Origin: Agaribacillus sp965228415
GTDB taxonomy: Bacteria > Bacteroidota > Bacteroidia > Cytophagales > Cyclobacteriaceae
Direction of reading: 5' to 3'
Length of the DNA: 64,000 bases
NCBI GenBank assembly: GCA_965228415.1
Contig: OZ245814.1
Span: 8,246,001 to 8,310,000 of the forward strand
The position numbers were made by a program, and so were the translations under genes. Each line of letters opens with the position of its first letter. The first letter of the stretch is position 1. The notes under the pieces are model-generated. The model made no database searches, was not told the DNA's origin, and saw nothing but the letters and a program-made list of their open reading frames with translations. Positions 25,839 to 34,828 of the stretch are shown one piece after another.

Positions 25839-27329
25839 ATGAAATTGAAACTACTTGCTTTCATTGCCATCTTGGCTATAGGTGGGTGTCAACCCGCAAC
25901 CAACCAGCAGGATAAACCTCAGGCGGCCGATTCGCCGCCGAATATTTTATGGATAGTGGCCGATGACCTGGGTGCAGACATTGGTTGCTATGGAACGAAA
26001 GCCGTTCATACCCCTCACCTTGATCAATTGGCCAGGGAAGGGGTGAGGTATGAAAATTTACACACTACCACAGCGGTTTGCTCTCCGAGCAGATCGGGAT
26101 TAATCACAGGTATGTATCCGGTTAGTATCGATTGTCACCAACACCGTACGCCGTTTAAACATGCCCTGCCCGACCCGGTACAACCTATCACAGAATATTT
26201 CAGGGAGGCTGGCTATTTTGTGACTAACGGAGCCTACCAGGCAGAAAATAAAAAAGGTAAAACCGATTATAATTTTACGCATCATTTTGATAGCCTGTAT
26301 GATGGAACTCACTGGAACCAACGAAAAAACGGACAACCCTTTTTCTCGCAAATTCAAATTTTTATTCCTCACCGGCCCTTTCTTAAAGATACCCTAAACC
26401 CGGTCGATCCTGAAAGTGTACAGCTGCCTCCATATTATGTGGATCACCCCATTACCAGGAAAGATTGGGCTATGTACCTGGAAACAATTCAGCTTGTGGA
26501 TATTGAAGTGGGTAAAATTCTAAAAAAACTGGAGGCGGAGGGGTTGGCTGAGAATACCATTGTGTTTTTCTTTGGAGACCAGGGAAGACCCCATATGAGA
26601 GGAAAACAATTTTTATATGACCCGGGAACTAATACGCCGCTGATCGTCCGTCACCCTTCCGGTACGGGGGCTAATAGTGTTTCACAGCAGCTGATCAGTA
26701 ATATAGATATTGCCGCCACCAGCCTGGCTTTGGCAGGAATAACAATTCCCCCCCATATGCAAGGGCAGGATTTCCTGGGTGATCTGCCGGAGAGAGCATT
26801 TCTGGCAACAATGAGGGACAGAAGAGATGAAACCGTCGATCGCATCCGGGCCATTAGAACAACTGATTTCAAATACATCCGGAATTTTTATCCGGAAAGA
26901 CCTTATACCCAGTTTAATGCCTATAAGAAATTCAGGTACCCAGTGTTGACCCTTATGCAGGTGTTGCATAGAAAAGGGGCGCTAAATGAAGTACAAAGTC
27001 GCTTCATGGCAGAATCCCGACCGGCAGAGGAATTATACGATTTGAAAAATGACCCTGATGAAATCAACAACCTTGCCGGGGATGCCAGCTATGTAGAGCA
27101 ATTAACCAGCTTAAGGCAACATATGGATGAGTGGCTGCCCACTTACGACCTTGGGAAGTATCCCGAAGACCCACGTGCCATCAAAGCGGCAGAAGAGTTG
27201 ATGCAGGGAAGATTCAAAAGAAACATGGAAAGCATCGGCTTAACCCCCGACATTAGCGATGAAGAATATTTGCAGTATTGGGAGAAAGTCCTACTTGAAG
27301 AAACAGATGATGTGTCCAATGCCCACTGA
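25839..27329 (+). CDS. Sulfatase lipoprotein 3 (family S1, heparan N-sulfatase-like)
   Basis: A 496-aa sulfatase counted from the ATG at 25839, 10 bp after the previous stop; an upstream ATG at 25779 would overlap it. The lipobox AIGGC gives Cys17. Metal ligands lie in IVADDLGADIGCYG. The formylglycine Cys is Cys81 in AVCSPSRSGLITG. The second metal site reads FFFGDQGRP, with Gln replacing the usual Asn, as in N-sulfoglucosamine sulfohydrolase-like sulfatases. The segment QHRTPFKHALPDPVQPI also resembles that group. It is clearly different from its neighbours, so it probably attacks a different sulfate position. The 3' end overlaps the next gene. Confidence 0.93.
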   Translation: MKLKLLAFIAILAIGGCQPATNQQDKPQAADSPPNILWIVADDLGADIGCYGTKAVHTPHLDQLAREGVRYENLHTTTAVCSPSRSGLITGMYPVSIDCHQHRTPFKHALPDPVQPITEYFREAGYFVTNGAYQAENKKGKTDYNFTHHFDSLYDGTHWNQRKNGQPFFSQIQIFIPHRPFLKDTLNPVDPESVQLPPYYVDHPITRKDWAMYLETIQLVDIEVGKILKKLEAEGLAENTIVFFFGDQGRPHMRGKQFLYDPGTNTPLIVRHPSGTGANSVSQQLISNIDIAATSLALAGITIPPHMQGQDFLGDLPERAFLATMRDRRDETVDRIRAIRTTDFKYIRNFYPERPYTQFNAYKKFRYPVLTLMQVLHRKGALNEVQSRFMAESRPAEELYDLKNDPDEINNLAGDASYVEQLTSLRQHMDEWLPTYDLGKYPEDPRAIKAAEELMQGRFKRNMESIGLTPDISDEEYLQYWEKVLLEETDDVSNAH

Positions 27330-28845
27330 TAAATTGCATAGAACGGCTTTGCTATTACTGGCCATTCTGCTGGCGACATCCTGCCAGCAAAAAGACGAAA
27401 AGCCACCCAACGTACTTTTTATTATCGCAGATGACCTGGGCTGGGCCGATCTCGGCGCCTATGGTAGTACCTTTTATGAAACGCCCAATCTTGATCAATT
27501 GGCCGCCGATGGGATACTGTTTACCAACGGGTATGCCAACTGCCCTGTATGCTCACCTTCAAGAGCCAGTTTTCAAACCGGTAAATATGCATTAAAAACC
27601 GGTGTGACCGACTGGATTAAAGGCCGGAAGTTTTTCAGAGGCCCGACACCTAATGATCGATGGATAGTTCCGGATACAAAGTTTCAGCTGGATGCGGAAG
27701 AAACGACACTGGCCGAAGCGCTTGGACAAACAGGGTACAAGACCATTTTTGCCGGTAAATGGCATTTAGGCGAAGAAGAACAATACTGGCCGGAAAAGCA
27801 AGGATATGATATAAACATTGGAGGCTGGAGCAGAGGGGCCCCGTTGAGGAATAGAAAAAAAGGTTTTAGAGGGTATTTTTCTCCCTACGGAAATCCAAGG
27901 CTCTCCGATGGTCCCGACGGTGAATACCTGCCGGATCGATTAACCGCTGAAACCATTCAGGCGATCGAAAGAAACAAAGAGCAACCACTCTTCATTTGCC
28001 TTTCATATTACCTTGTGCATACACCTTTGCAATCCAAGGAGAAATTAATTGAAAAATACATCAATAAAAAGTATTTACTGGGATTGGATACACTTACCGA
28101 ATTCAGCGACGATGAACCATGGATAGAATATGCTTCAGTGAGTAATGGTTACAAGGAACGAACCATTCAATCCAATCCTGTTTACGCCGCCATGATAGAA
28201 AGCCTGGACCAGAACATTGGCAAGGTAATAGCATGCCTTAAAGATCAAGGGCTGTATGACAACACACTGATTGTATTTACCTCAGATAACGGGGGATTAT
28301 CCACGTCTGAAGGCAGTTCAACATCCAATAAACCACTACGTGCGGGGAAGGGCTGGCTGTATGAGGGTGGTATCAGGGTACCATTTATTATCAGAGATCC
28401 CAAAAGTGCAAATCGGGGAATTACCAATTCCGCACCTGTTACGGGAGCTGATATTTTTCCTACTGTATTAAAATATGTTGGGATTAATGCCGCCAATACT
28501 GAAATCGACGGGCAAAACCTGCTTGGGCAATCGTCAGAAACATTAGCCCAAAGGCCAATCTATTGGCATTACCCACATTACGCCAATCAGGGTGGTAATC
28601 CAGGAAGCGCCATCAGACTTGGTGATTACAAGTTAATATATGATCTGGAAACAGGAGCAAAGGAACTCTACAATTTATCTGAAGATATAGGAGAAGGTCA
28701 GAATATTGCCGGCACCAATCAGGCGGTACAAGATGAGCTTGAGGCATTACTACAAACCTGGTTACAGGAAAATGACCCGAAACCACTCATGCCTAACCCG
28801 GAATGGAATGGGTCGGATCCTGTCGTAGAAAACAAATCATTTTGA
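27319..28845 (+). CDS. Sulfatase lipoprotein 4 (family S1)
   Basis: A 508-aa sulfatase counted from the ATG at 27319, which overlaps the preceding stop by 11 bp and so suggests translational coupling; ATGs at 27307 and 27259 are less likely. The lipobox ATSC gives Cys22. Metal ligands lie in IIADDLGWADLG. The formylglycine Cys is Cys78 in PVCSPSRASFQTG. FTSDNGGLS is the second metal site. The segment FSPYGNPRLSDGPDGEYLPD is shared in form with the next gene, marking the two as paralogues of the iduronate-2-sulfatase-like or arylsulfatase A-like type. An acidic insertion of about 30 residues (YLLGLDTLTEFSDDEPW) is not present in sulfatase 5. The substrate is unknown. Confidence 0.93.
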   Translation: MPTDKLHRTALLLLAILLATSCQQKDEKPPNVLFIIADDLGWADLGAYGSTFYETPNLDQLAADGILFTNGYANCPVCSPSRASFQTGKYALKTGVTDWIKGRKFFRGPTPNDRWIVPDTKFQLDAEETTLAEALGQTGYKTIFAGKWHLGEEEQYWPEKQGYDINIGGWSRGAPLRNRKKGFRGYFSPYGNPRLSDGPDGEYLPDRLTAETIQAIERNKEQPLFICLSYYLVHTPLQSKEKLIEKYINKKYLLGLDTLTEFSDDEPWIEYASVSNGYKERTIQSNPVYAAMIESLDQNIGKVIACLKDQGLYDNTLIVFTSDNGGLSTSEGSSTSNKPLRAGKGWLYEGGIRVPFIIRDPKSANRGITNSAPVTGADIFPTVLKYVGINAANTEIDGQNLLGQSSETLAQRPIYWHYPHYANQGGNPGSAIRLGDYKLIYDLETGAKELYNLSEDIGEGQNIAGTNQAVQDELEALLQTWLQENDPKPLMPNPEWNGSDPVVENKSF

Positions 28846-28846
28846 T

Positions 28847-30283
28847 ATGGTCACATCCCGATGGAATATACTGATGCGTAGTTACATAGCATTATCAGTT
28901 TTAATAATACTGTGCCTTTTTGCTTCCTGTGAACAATCATCGCCAACCAATAATAAGCCCAACGTCATATTTATTAACGTGGATGACCTCGGTTGGATGG
29001 ATGCGGGTTTTCAGGGCAGTAGCTACTATGAAACACCTAACATAGATAGGTTGGCAAAGGAGGGAATGGTATTTACACAAGCATATGCCGGCGCCGCTAA
29101 CTGTGCGCCCAGTAGGGCGTGTTTAATGAGCGGACAAAATACGCCAAGACATGGTATTTACACCGTGGCGAGTTCGGAAAGAGGCAAAGCCAGCGATCGG
29201 AAAATAATTCCTACACCCAATAATGAGGTATTGCCCGATAGCATCCTTACCATGGCCGAGATGTTTAAGATGGCCGGATATACGACCGGCACCTTTGGTA
29301 AATGGCATTTGGGAGACGACCCGATGACACAGGGCTTTGACGTAAATATAGGAGGTTCCCATCGTGGTAATCCCGGAAAAAATGGCTATTTCAGCCCTTA
29401 TAATGTTGATCATATAGAAGATGGCCCGGATGGTGAACACCTAACCGACCGCCTGACGGATGAGGCTCTGGAATTTATGTCCCGGAACCAAAAAAATCCC
29501 TTTTTCCTGTATCTGCCCTATTATGCGGTCCATACGCCACTTCTTGGTAAACAGGAATTAATTGACAGGTACAAAAATAAAAAAAGTGCAGGCGGGCAAT
29601 CCAACCCGGTTTATGCCGCTATGGTAGAAACCGTGGATGATAACGTAGGGAGAATATTAACAGGCTTGGAAACATTGGGCCTTGCCGATAACACGGTGGT
29701 GATTTTCACGTCTGATAATGGTGGTATTCGGGCGATTTCTAATCAGCTCCCCTTGAGAGCAGGGAAAGGGAGTTACTATGAAGGAGGCATCCGGGTCCCC
29801 TACATCGTTAAATGGCCGGGAAAAGTGACGGCAGGTTCCCGGTCTGATTACCCAATAGTGAACCTGGATTTTTTTCCGACATTCCGGGAAATGTTACAGA
29901 TTGACCTCAAAGGAAAGTTGGTTGACGGCATCAGTTTGATGCCCTTGCTGCAAGGCCAAAAACCGTCACAAAGACCGTTGTTTTGGCACTTTCCAATCTA
30001 TTTACAGGCTTATAATCAGGAAAAAGATGATGGCAGGGACCCATTATTCCGGACGAGGCCAGGATCGGCAGTACGGCAGGGAGATTGGAAGTTGCATCAA
30101 TATTTTGAAGATGGCGCCGTGGAACTATACAATCTGAAAGATGATTTGGGTGAAAGAAATAACCTGGTAAAGGAAAGGCCTCAAAAAACAAAAGAATTGC
30201 TTAATTTGCTGGAACAATGGCGTGAGAAGGTAAACGCGCCGGTACCGGATGAATTAAATCCGGCATATAATCCAACTAATTAA
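28847..30283 (+). CDS. Sulfatase lipoprotein 5 (family S1)
   Basis: A 478-aa sulfatase whose ATG begins 2 bp after the previous stop. The lipobox LFASC gives Cys28; a start at the second ATG (28874) would give a shorter signal. Metal ligands lie in INVDDLGWMDAG. The formylglycine Cys is Cys86 in ANCAPSRACLMSG. FTSDNGGIR is the second metal site. It is paralogous to sulfatase 4 (GYFSPYNVDHIEDGPDGEHL; LPLRAGKGSYYEGGIRVPYI). It is the last of five consecutive sulfatases and is followed after 42 bp by the PhoD-like gene. Substrate position is not assignable from sequence alone. Confidence 0.94.
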   Translation: MVTSRWNILMRSYIALSVLIILCLFASCEQSSPTNNKPNVIFINVDDLGWMDAGFQGSSYYETPNIDRLAKEGMVFTQAYAGAANCAPSRACLMSGQNTPRHGIYTVASSERGKASDRKIIPTPNNEVLPDSILTMAEMFKMAGYTTGTFGKWHLGDDPMTQGFDVNIGGSHRGNPGKNGYFSPYNVDHIEDGPDGEHLTDRLTDEALEFMSRNQKNPFFLYLPYYAVHTPLLGKQELIDRYKNKKSAGGQSNPVYAAMVETVDDNVGRILTGLETLGLADNTVVIFTSDNGGIRAISNQLPLRAGKGSYYEGGIRVPYIVKWPGKVTAGSRSDYPIVNLDFFPTFREMLQIDLKGKLVDGISLMPLLQGQKPSQRPLFWHFPIYLQAYNQEKDDGRDPLFRTRPGSAVRQGDWKLHQYFEDGAVELYNLKDDLGERNNLVKERPQKTKELLNLLEQWREKVNAPVPDELNPAYNPTN

Positions 30284-30325
30284 AAGCTGGGTGAAACGAA
30301 AAAATCTTCAAATAAAAGAAAAATA

Positions 30326-32917
30326 ATGAGGAATATTAATGCTAAACTGGGAATGCTATTCCTGCTGATGGTGTTGGCAACGTCGGGATGTCAGGAAAAT
30401 TCAAAACAACAAGCTACTTACAACTGGAAAAATGTAGGCGACAGAACATGGGCCGGCGCAAATTTTTGGGCCAATAGGTTGCAGGATTGGCAAATCCTGG
30501 ATGAGAAGCTGGTTTGCAGTGAGTCTTCAGAAAAAAAACCGATGAGAACGGTGCATTTGCTGACGCATAGAATTGAAAATGGCCTTGAAGACTTTCGTAT
30601 TTCTATAAATGCAGGGATTAATGAAACCGGACAAACCAACCCCGATGCTGCCTGTGGTCTGTTAATTGGCGCAGGTGGACAACTGGATTATAGAGCCGCA
30701 AGCCTGATTCATCACAGCCATGGGAAAGGGGCAGGTTTGTTTTTAGGATTTACGCAGGAGGGACAGTTAATCATCACCGATTTTTCGAATGGAGAAATTC
30801 TGAAGCAATCTGATAAAGTGGAAAAAATTCCGGGGAAGATTAGCCTGATAGTAGAAAAAGAAGCAACAGCGGATGGCATAAAAATAAATTTTTCTGTGCT
30901 GGATACCGAAAAAGGCAATGCATTACTCAGTATAGCCCTGGATGGACTGACAGCCGATCAGCTTAAAGGCAATATTGCCCTGGTTTCTCACCCCGGCAAG
31001 GGAGAAAACGGGGGCTCCTTCTGGTTTTCAGAATTAGTGCTCGACGGCAAGGCAGTAACTCATTATCCCAGGCGCAAACTTGGCCCCATCATTACTTCTC
31101 AATATACCATAGACGATCAAATCCTGAAAATTACAGCACAGCTGTTACCCATTGGCCAGGGAGAATCTCAAACGTGTTATTTGGAAATCAAGGAGGGGGA
31201 TCAATGGAAAGAGGTGACAAATGCTTCAGTAATTGTACCCGGCTTTACCGCACCTTTCAGGGTAGAAAACTGGGCGGATGACAAAGATATGCCTTACCGC
31301 ATTAAGTATGTAGCTACAGAAGACGCTGCGCCGGATTACTGGGAGGGAATAATCAAAAAGAATCCTGTTGATAAAGAAACGATTGTTGTGGCTGGCTTTA
31401 CCGGCAATCACAATATAGGAAATTCCCTTGACGGAAAGCGTAGGAACCCACAGGTTTCGCCCTATCCATGGCAGGAACTGATGTGGTTCCCGCACCTGGA
31501 TCTGGTAGAAAATGTTAAAAAACACAATCCCGATGTTTTGTTTTTCAGCGGAGACCAGGTTTATGAGGGGGGAAGTCCTACCAGCCCGGATATTAAAAAT
31601 ATCAAACTGGATTATCTATATAAATGGTATTTGTGGTGTTGGGCCTTTTCGGATTTGACCAAAGACATTTTGACGGTCACCATTCCCGACGATCACGACG
31701 TTTACCAGGGAAATATCTGGGGAGCCGGCGGAAGACCTATCGACAAGGATGATAAAGGGGGCTATGTGCATCCCTCGGATTTTGTTAAAATGGTGGAAAG
31801 AACCCAGGTGAGTCACCTTCCGGATCCATATGACCCTACACCCATTGAACAGGGAATAGGGGTTTATCACACCGACATGAATTTTGGCAATATAAGTTTT
31901 GCCATTCTGGAAGATAGGAAGTTTAAATCAGGCCCCAATGGCCTGGTGCCACCCACTAAATCAAACCGGGCCGATCATGTCATTGATCCGGATTATGATC
32001 CAAAAGCTGTTGATTTGCCTGAGGCGACTTTATTGGGTGAGCGACAATTGGCGTTTTTGAATAACTGGGCGGATGATTGGAGGTATACCGATATGAAGGT
32101 GGCACTTTCTCAAACTATATTTGGCAACTTAGCTACCCATCACGGGCCAAATCAAGTAAGGTTATACATGGACCTGGATTCCAACGGGTGGCCACAAACC
32201 GGTAGAAACAAAGCACTGGCCGCATTCCGTAAAGGTTTTGCCTTTATGCTGGCAGGTGACCAGCACCTGGCAACTATTGTACATCATGGCATTGATGATT
32301 TTGATGATGCGGGTTGGTCATTCTGCGTCCCGTCCATAGCCAATTTTTATCCCAGATCATGGAAACCCGATGGCCCCGGACTAAACCGGTTGCCGGGTAT
32401 GCCTGATAATACAGGATCTTACCTGGATGGTTTTGGTAATCACATTACCGTGTATGCCAGCACCAACCCCGGTAAGTCGATGGGGGTAGAACCGGCGGAG
32501 CTACACGATAAAATGGCGGGCTACGGAATATTAAAACTGAATAAATCAGCGCAAACTTTTACAATGGAATGCTGGCCAAGGTTTGCGGATCCCGAAAATC
32601 CTGCTACAGGAGGACAATATCCCGGATGGCCTAAGACCATTGATATTATGGATAACTACGGAAAAAAACCTGTAGGTCACCTGCCTGTCCTGAAAATCGA
32701 CGGTGTAGACAAGCCGGTTGTTCAGGTAATAAATGAGGCTACCGGTGAGGTGGTTTATACTTTGAGAATTAAAGGCAATGATTTTCAGCCCAAAGTCTTC
32801 ACGACAGGTTCTTATACAGTAATCATCAAGGATAGAGAAGGAAAAGAGCTGGAAAAACTTACCGGACTGCAATTGGTACAAGCCGGTAAAAAGGAAGAGA
32901 TTAATATCAATATCTGA
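30326..32917 (+). CDS. PhoD-like alkaline phosphatase/phosphodiesterase lipoprotein with N-terminal sugar-binding-like domain
   Basis: An 863-aa lipoprotein with Cys22 in the lipobox ATSGC. Residues 35-240 look like a concanavalin/LamG-type jelly roll (TWAGANFWANRLQDW to FWFSELVLDGKAV). Residues 250-370 form a beta domain. Residues 370-760 are a PhoD-type metallophosphoesterase with FFSGDQVYEG (Asp410), IPDDHDVYQGN (Asp455-Asp458) and LAGDQHLA (Asp645, His647). A C-terminal beta domain follows. PhoD enzymes hydrolyse phosphate mono- and diesters with Ca/Fe. Its place at the end of a sulfatase operon suggests removal of phosphoryl groups from the same glycan, or scavenging of phosphate; both are inference. 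It is the last gene of the first PUL. Confidence 0.85.
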   Translation: MRNINAKLGMLFLLMVLATSGCQENSKQQATYNWKNVGDRTWAGANFWANRLQDWQILDEKLVCSESSEKKPMRTVHLLTHRIENGLEDFRISINAGINETGQTNPDAACGLLIGAGGQLDYRAASLIHHSHGKGAGLFLGFTQEGQLIITDFSNGEILKQSDKVEKIPGKISLIVEKEATADGIKINFSVLDTEKGNALLSIALDGLTADQLKGNIALVSHPGKGENGGSFWFSELVLDGKAVTHYPRRKLGPIITSQYTIDDQILKITAQLLPIGQGESQTCYLEIKEGDQWKEVTNASVIVPGFTAPFRVENWADDKDMPYRIKYVATEDAAPDYWEGIIKKNPVDKETIVVAGFTGNHNIGNSLDGKRRNPQVSPYPWQELMWFPHLDLVENVKKHNPDVLFFSGDQVYEGGSPTSPDIKNIKLDYLYKWYLWCWAFSDLTKDILTVTIPDDHDVYQGNIWGAGGRPIDKDDKGGYVHPSDFVKMVERTQVSHLPDPYDPTPIEQGIGVYHTDMNFGNISFAILEDRKFKSGPNGLVPPTKSNRADHVIDPDYDPKAVDLPEATLLGERQLAFLNNWADDWRYTDMKVALSQTIFGNLATHHGPNQVRLYMDLDSNGWPQTGRNKALAAFRKGFAFMLAGDQHLATIVHHGIDDFDDAGWSFCVPSIANFYPRSWKPDGPGLNRLPGMPDNTGSYLDGFGNHITVYASTNPGKSMGVEPAELHDKMAGYGILKLNKSAQTFTMECWPRFADPENPATGGQYPGWPKTIDIMDNYGKKPVGHLPVLKIDGVDKPVVQVINEATGEVVYTLRIKGNDFQPKVFTTGSYTVIIKDREGKELEKLTGLQLVQAGKKEEININI

Positions 32918-32986
32918 AAGGACTATCCTTAACCAGATTATCTCTTAGGTATTTGGGATGTATTCTGATTGTTGAGGTAAAATTGA

Positions 32987-34132
32987 TTAGGTGTTAACGA
33001 TGATTTTTTTCTTATATTTATTTTCACCGGTAAACAAGGTAACGATGTAGATACCGGCTTTGAGTGTATGAGTACCTCGCAACTCCAATTTTTGCCTGCG
33101 GCCCAATTCCAGCATAAATTGTTGATTAAACATGGTTTGCCCATTTAGGGATACAATAGTTACTTTGGCTTCACCCTCACCTAAATTACGCGTGTAAAGG
33201 CTTAAATCTTCCCGTGTTATTACTGTAGGTAATGCTTCAAATGTGGCATTTAACAATTGTATTTTTACCGATACGATCGGAGAATATTCAAACTGCCCGT
33301 CGAAATCGATTTGTTTTAATTGATAATAGGTCTGCCCGTTAATCGGAGCATCGTCGGTATAGCTATAGTTTTGCATCTCATTGGTAGTTCCGTTACCTTT
33401 TTTTTCTCCAATCAGATTAAAGTTCTTTCCATCAGCATTGCGATAAATTTCAAATTTGTCATTATTAATTTCAGAGGCTGTTACCCATGCCAACTTAACG
33501 ATTTGGTCGTCCGGAAAAGCCTCAAACTTAACCAGATCTACAGGGAGTGTTCCATTGTTTTCTACAAAATTAAATAAGTCTGGATCATTGTTTTCCAGGT
33601 CTGACTTATCTTCGAGAGGACGCCCTGACAGGGTGGAGTTACCCGTTGTAGGGGAAGGGTCATATAAATAGATATTACCACTATTGTTGATTTCACCACT
33701 ATTGCCAATTTCAAACTCTCCGGTTACTACCAAAGTTCCGGATGTGGAAAGATCCAGGTTATTTTTAGTAGTGAAGTCACCTCTGACGACTAACAAAGCT
33801 CCAGCCTCGATGGATACAGTAGAACCATTTTTTAGTTCCATATTGGCATCTACAACCAAAGTGTCGTTTGCAGTAACGGTAATCATAGCGCCATTACCGG
33901 TGTAGCTAAGCGAGTTTAAACTGGTGATATATCCCCTGATATGAATGTCAATAGCGGAAGAATTTGAGACCGTCGGCGGGACGGCGCTATTCCAACTGTC
34001 AGCATTGCTCCAAAGACCAGTATACTCATCTTTAGAGATATGGGATTGGGCGGTTGATTCTGGAATTAAACCAAAGAAAAACAGGCTGACAAATAATATG
34101 TATTGACATTGAATGTAGAAACTTCTTTTCAT
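32987..34132 (-). CDS. Secreted protein with T9SS type A sorting domain
   Basis: A 381-aa protein counted from the ATG at 34132, giving a clean signal peptide (FVSLFFFGLIPESTAQS). Residues about 30-190 form a beta-solenoid-like, Asn/Ser-rich region with repeated short strands (ANMELKNGSTVSIEAGALLVV, seen in pieces). A fibronectin-like domain follows (VDLVKFEAFPDDQIVKLAW, YYQLKQIDFDGQFEYSPIV). The last 80 residues are a type IX secretion sorting domain (GEAKVTIVSLNGQTMF, LKAGIYIVTLF, KKKIIVNT). The protein is exported by T9SS and probably anchored or released at the surface. It is convergent with the PhoD-like gene, with a 69-bp gap. The function of the cargo part is unknown. Confidence 0.85.
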   Translation of the reverse strand: MKRSFYIQCQYILFVSLFFFGLIPESTAQSHISKDEYTGLWSNADSWNSAVPPTVSNSSAIDIHIRGYITSLNSLSYTGNGAMITVTANDTLVVDANMELKNGSTVSIEAGALLVVRGDFTTKNNLDLSTSGTLVVTGEFEIGNSGEINNSGNIYLYDPSPTTGNSTLSGRPLEDKSDLENNDPDLFNFVENNGTLPVDLVKFEAFPDDQIVKLAWVTASEINNDKFEIYRNADGKNFNLIGEKKGNGTTNEMQNYSYTDDAPINGQTYYQLKQIDFDGQFEYSPIVSVKIQLLNATFEALPTVITREDLSLYTRNLGEGEAKVTIVSLNGQTMFNQQFMLELGRRQKLELRGTHTLKAGIYIVTLFTGENKYKKKIIVNT

Positions 34133-34828
34133 ACCGATTACATAAGTCCTTGATTTCACCCTATCTACCTCCTCCTTTTCCAACAAGAAACCGTAATAGG
34201 TGATGCATGAAATTTTACAAAACTTGAATTGAGTCAAAGTTTGTTAATTTCAACCTTATTTTATTGTCAACTTAGCAACGTTTATAATGGTAGGTAAGGT
34301 TTTGCCGGAAATTATATATTCAAATAAAACCTGACTTTCTGGCTGGTTCCAGGCTTTGCTATGGTCAGATTACCCGGAACAAGTACCACTCATCCTTGAG
34401 TTATATGCATGGATAAAAAAGAAAAATTAACTGTCTCCCTATAAAAACAAAGTCCTTCCAAGTAATTGGAAGGACCATCCATAAATAGCCTCACCGTGAT
34501 TATAAGACTTTTGGATCACATTTTAATTTATTTCACCAAACAACATTTTGCTGAACAAAACAAAACGTTATTGGCTACAGTAAATCAATATCTGTTCCGG
34601 TTTTGGTTTATTTTTGGAATGGCGCTTAAATTATTTTTAAGTGTTTGACTATTAAATTATTAAAATTTCGGAGTCCTTAATGTGCCGTACCGGATGTCAG
34701 AGACAGGTCGATCAATTTTTCCAATATTTAAACTTTTTTCCCAAAAATGGAATTTGCCCGTTACTTTTTATTAAAATTGAACCGGCGGCCGGACGCCTGA
34801 TTTTTTTGCTGAAATAAAACAGAAACAG
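34133..34828. other. Large intergenic region upstream of tesB
   Basis: This 696-bp AT-rich gap lies between divergent genes. It contains the minus-oriented hairpin at 34452-34475 and must hold promoters for the T9SS protein (minus) and tesB (plus). No convincing coding frame was found in it. Confidence 0.5.
34452..34475 (-). terminator. Orphan minus-strand terminator
   Basis: GTCCTTCCAA and TTGGAAGGAC form ten perfect pairs around GTAA. Read on the minus strand, the stem is followed by TTTGTTTTTAT, a classic intrinsic terminator tail; on the plus strand there is no T tract. No minus-strand gene lies between it and tesB, so it may end an unannotated transcript that starts in 34480-34828. Confidence 0.6.

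Noticed and set aside
34466..34648. 60-codon plus-strand frame
   Set aside because: It begins inside the arm of the minus-strand terminator hairpin and has no domain, signal or start context.
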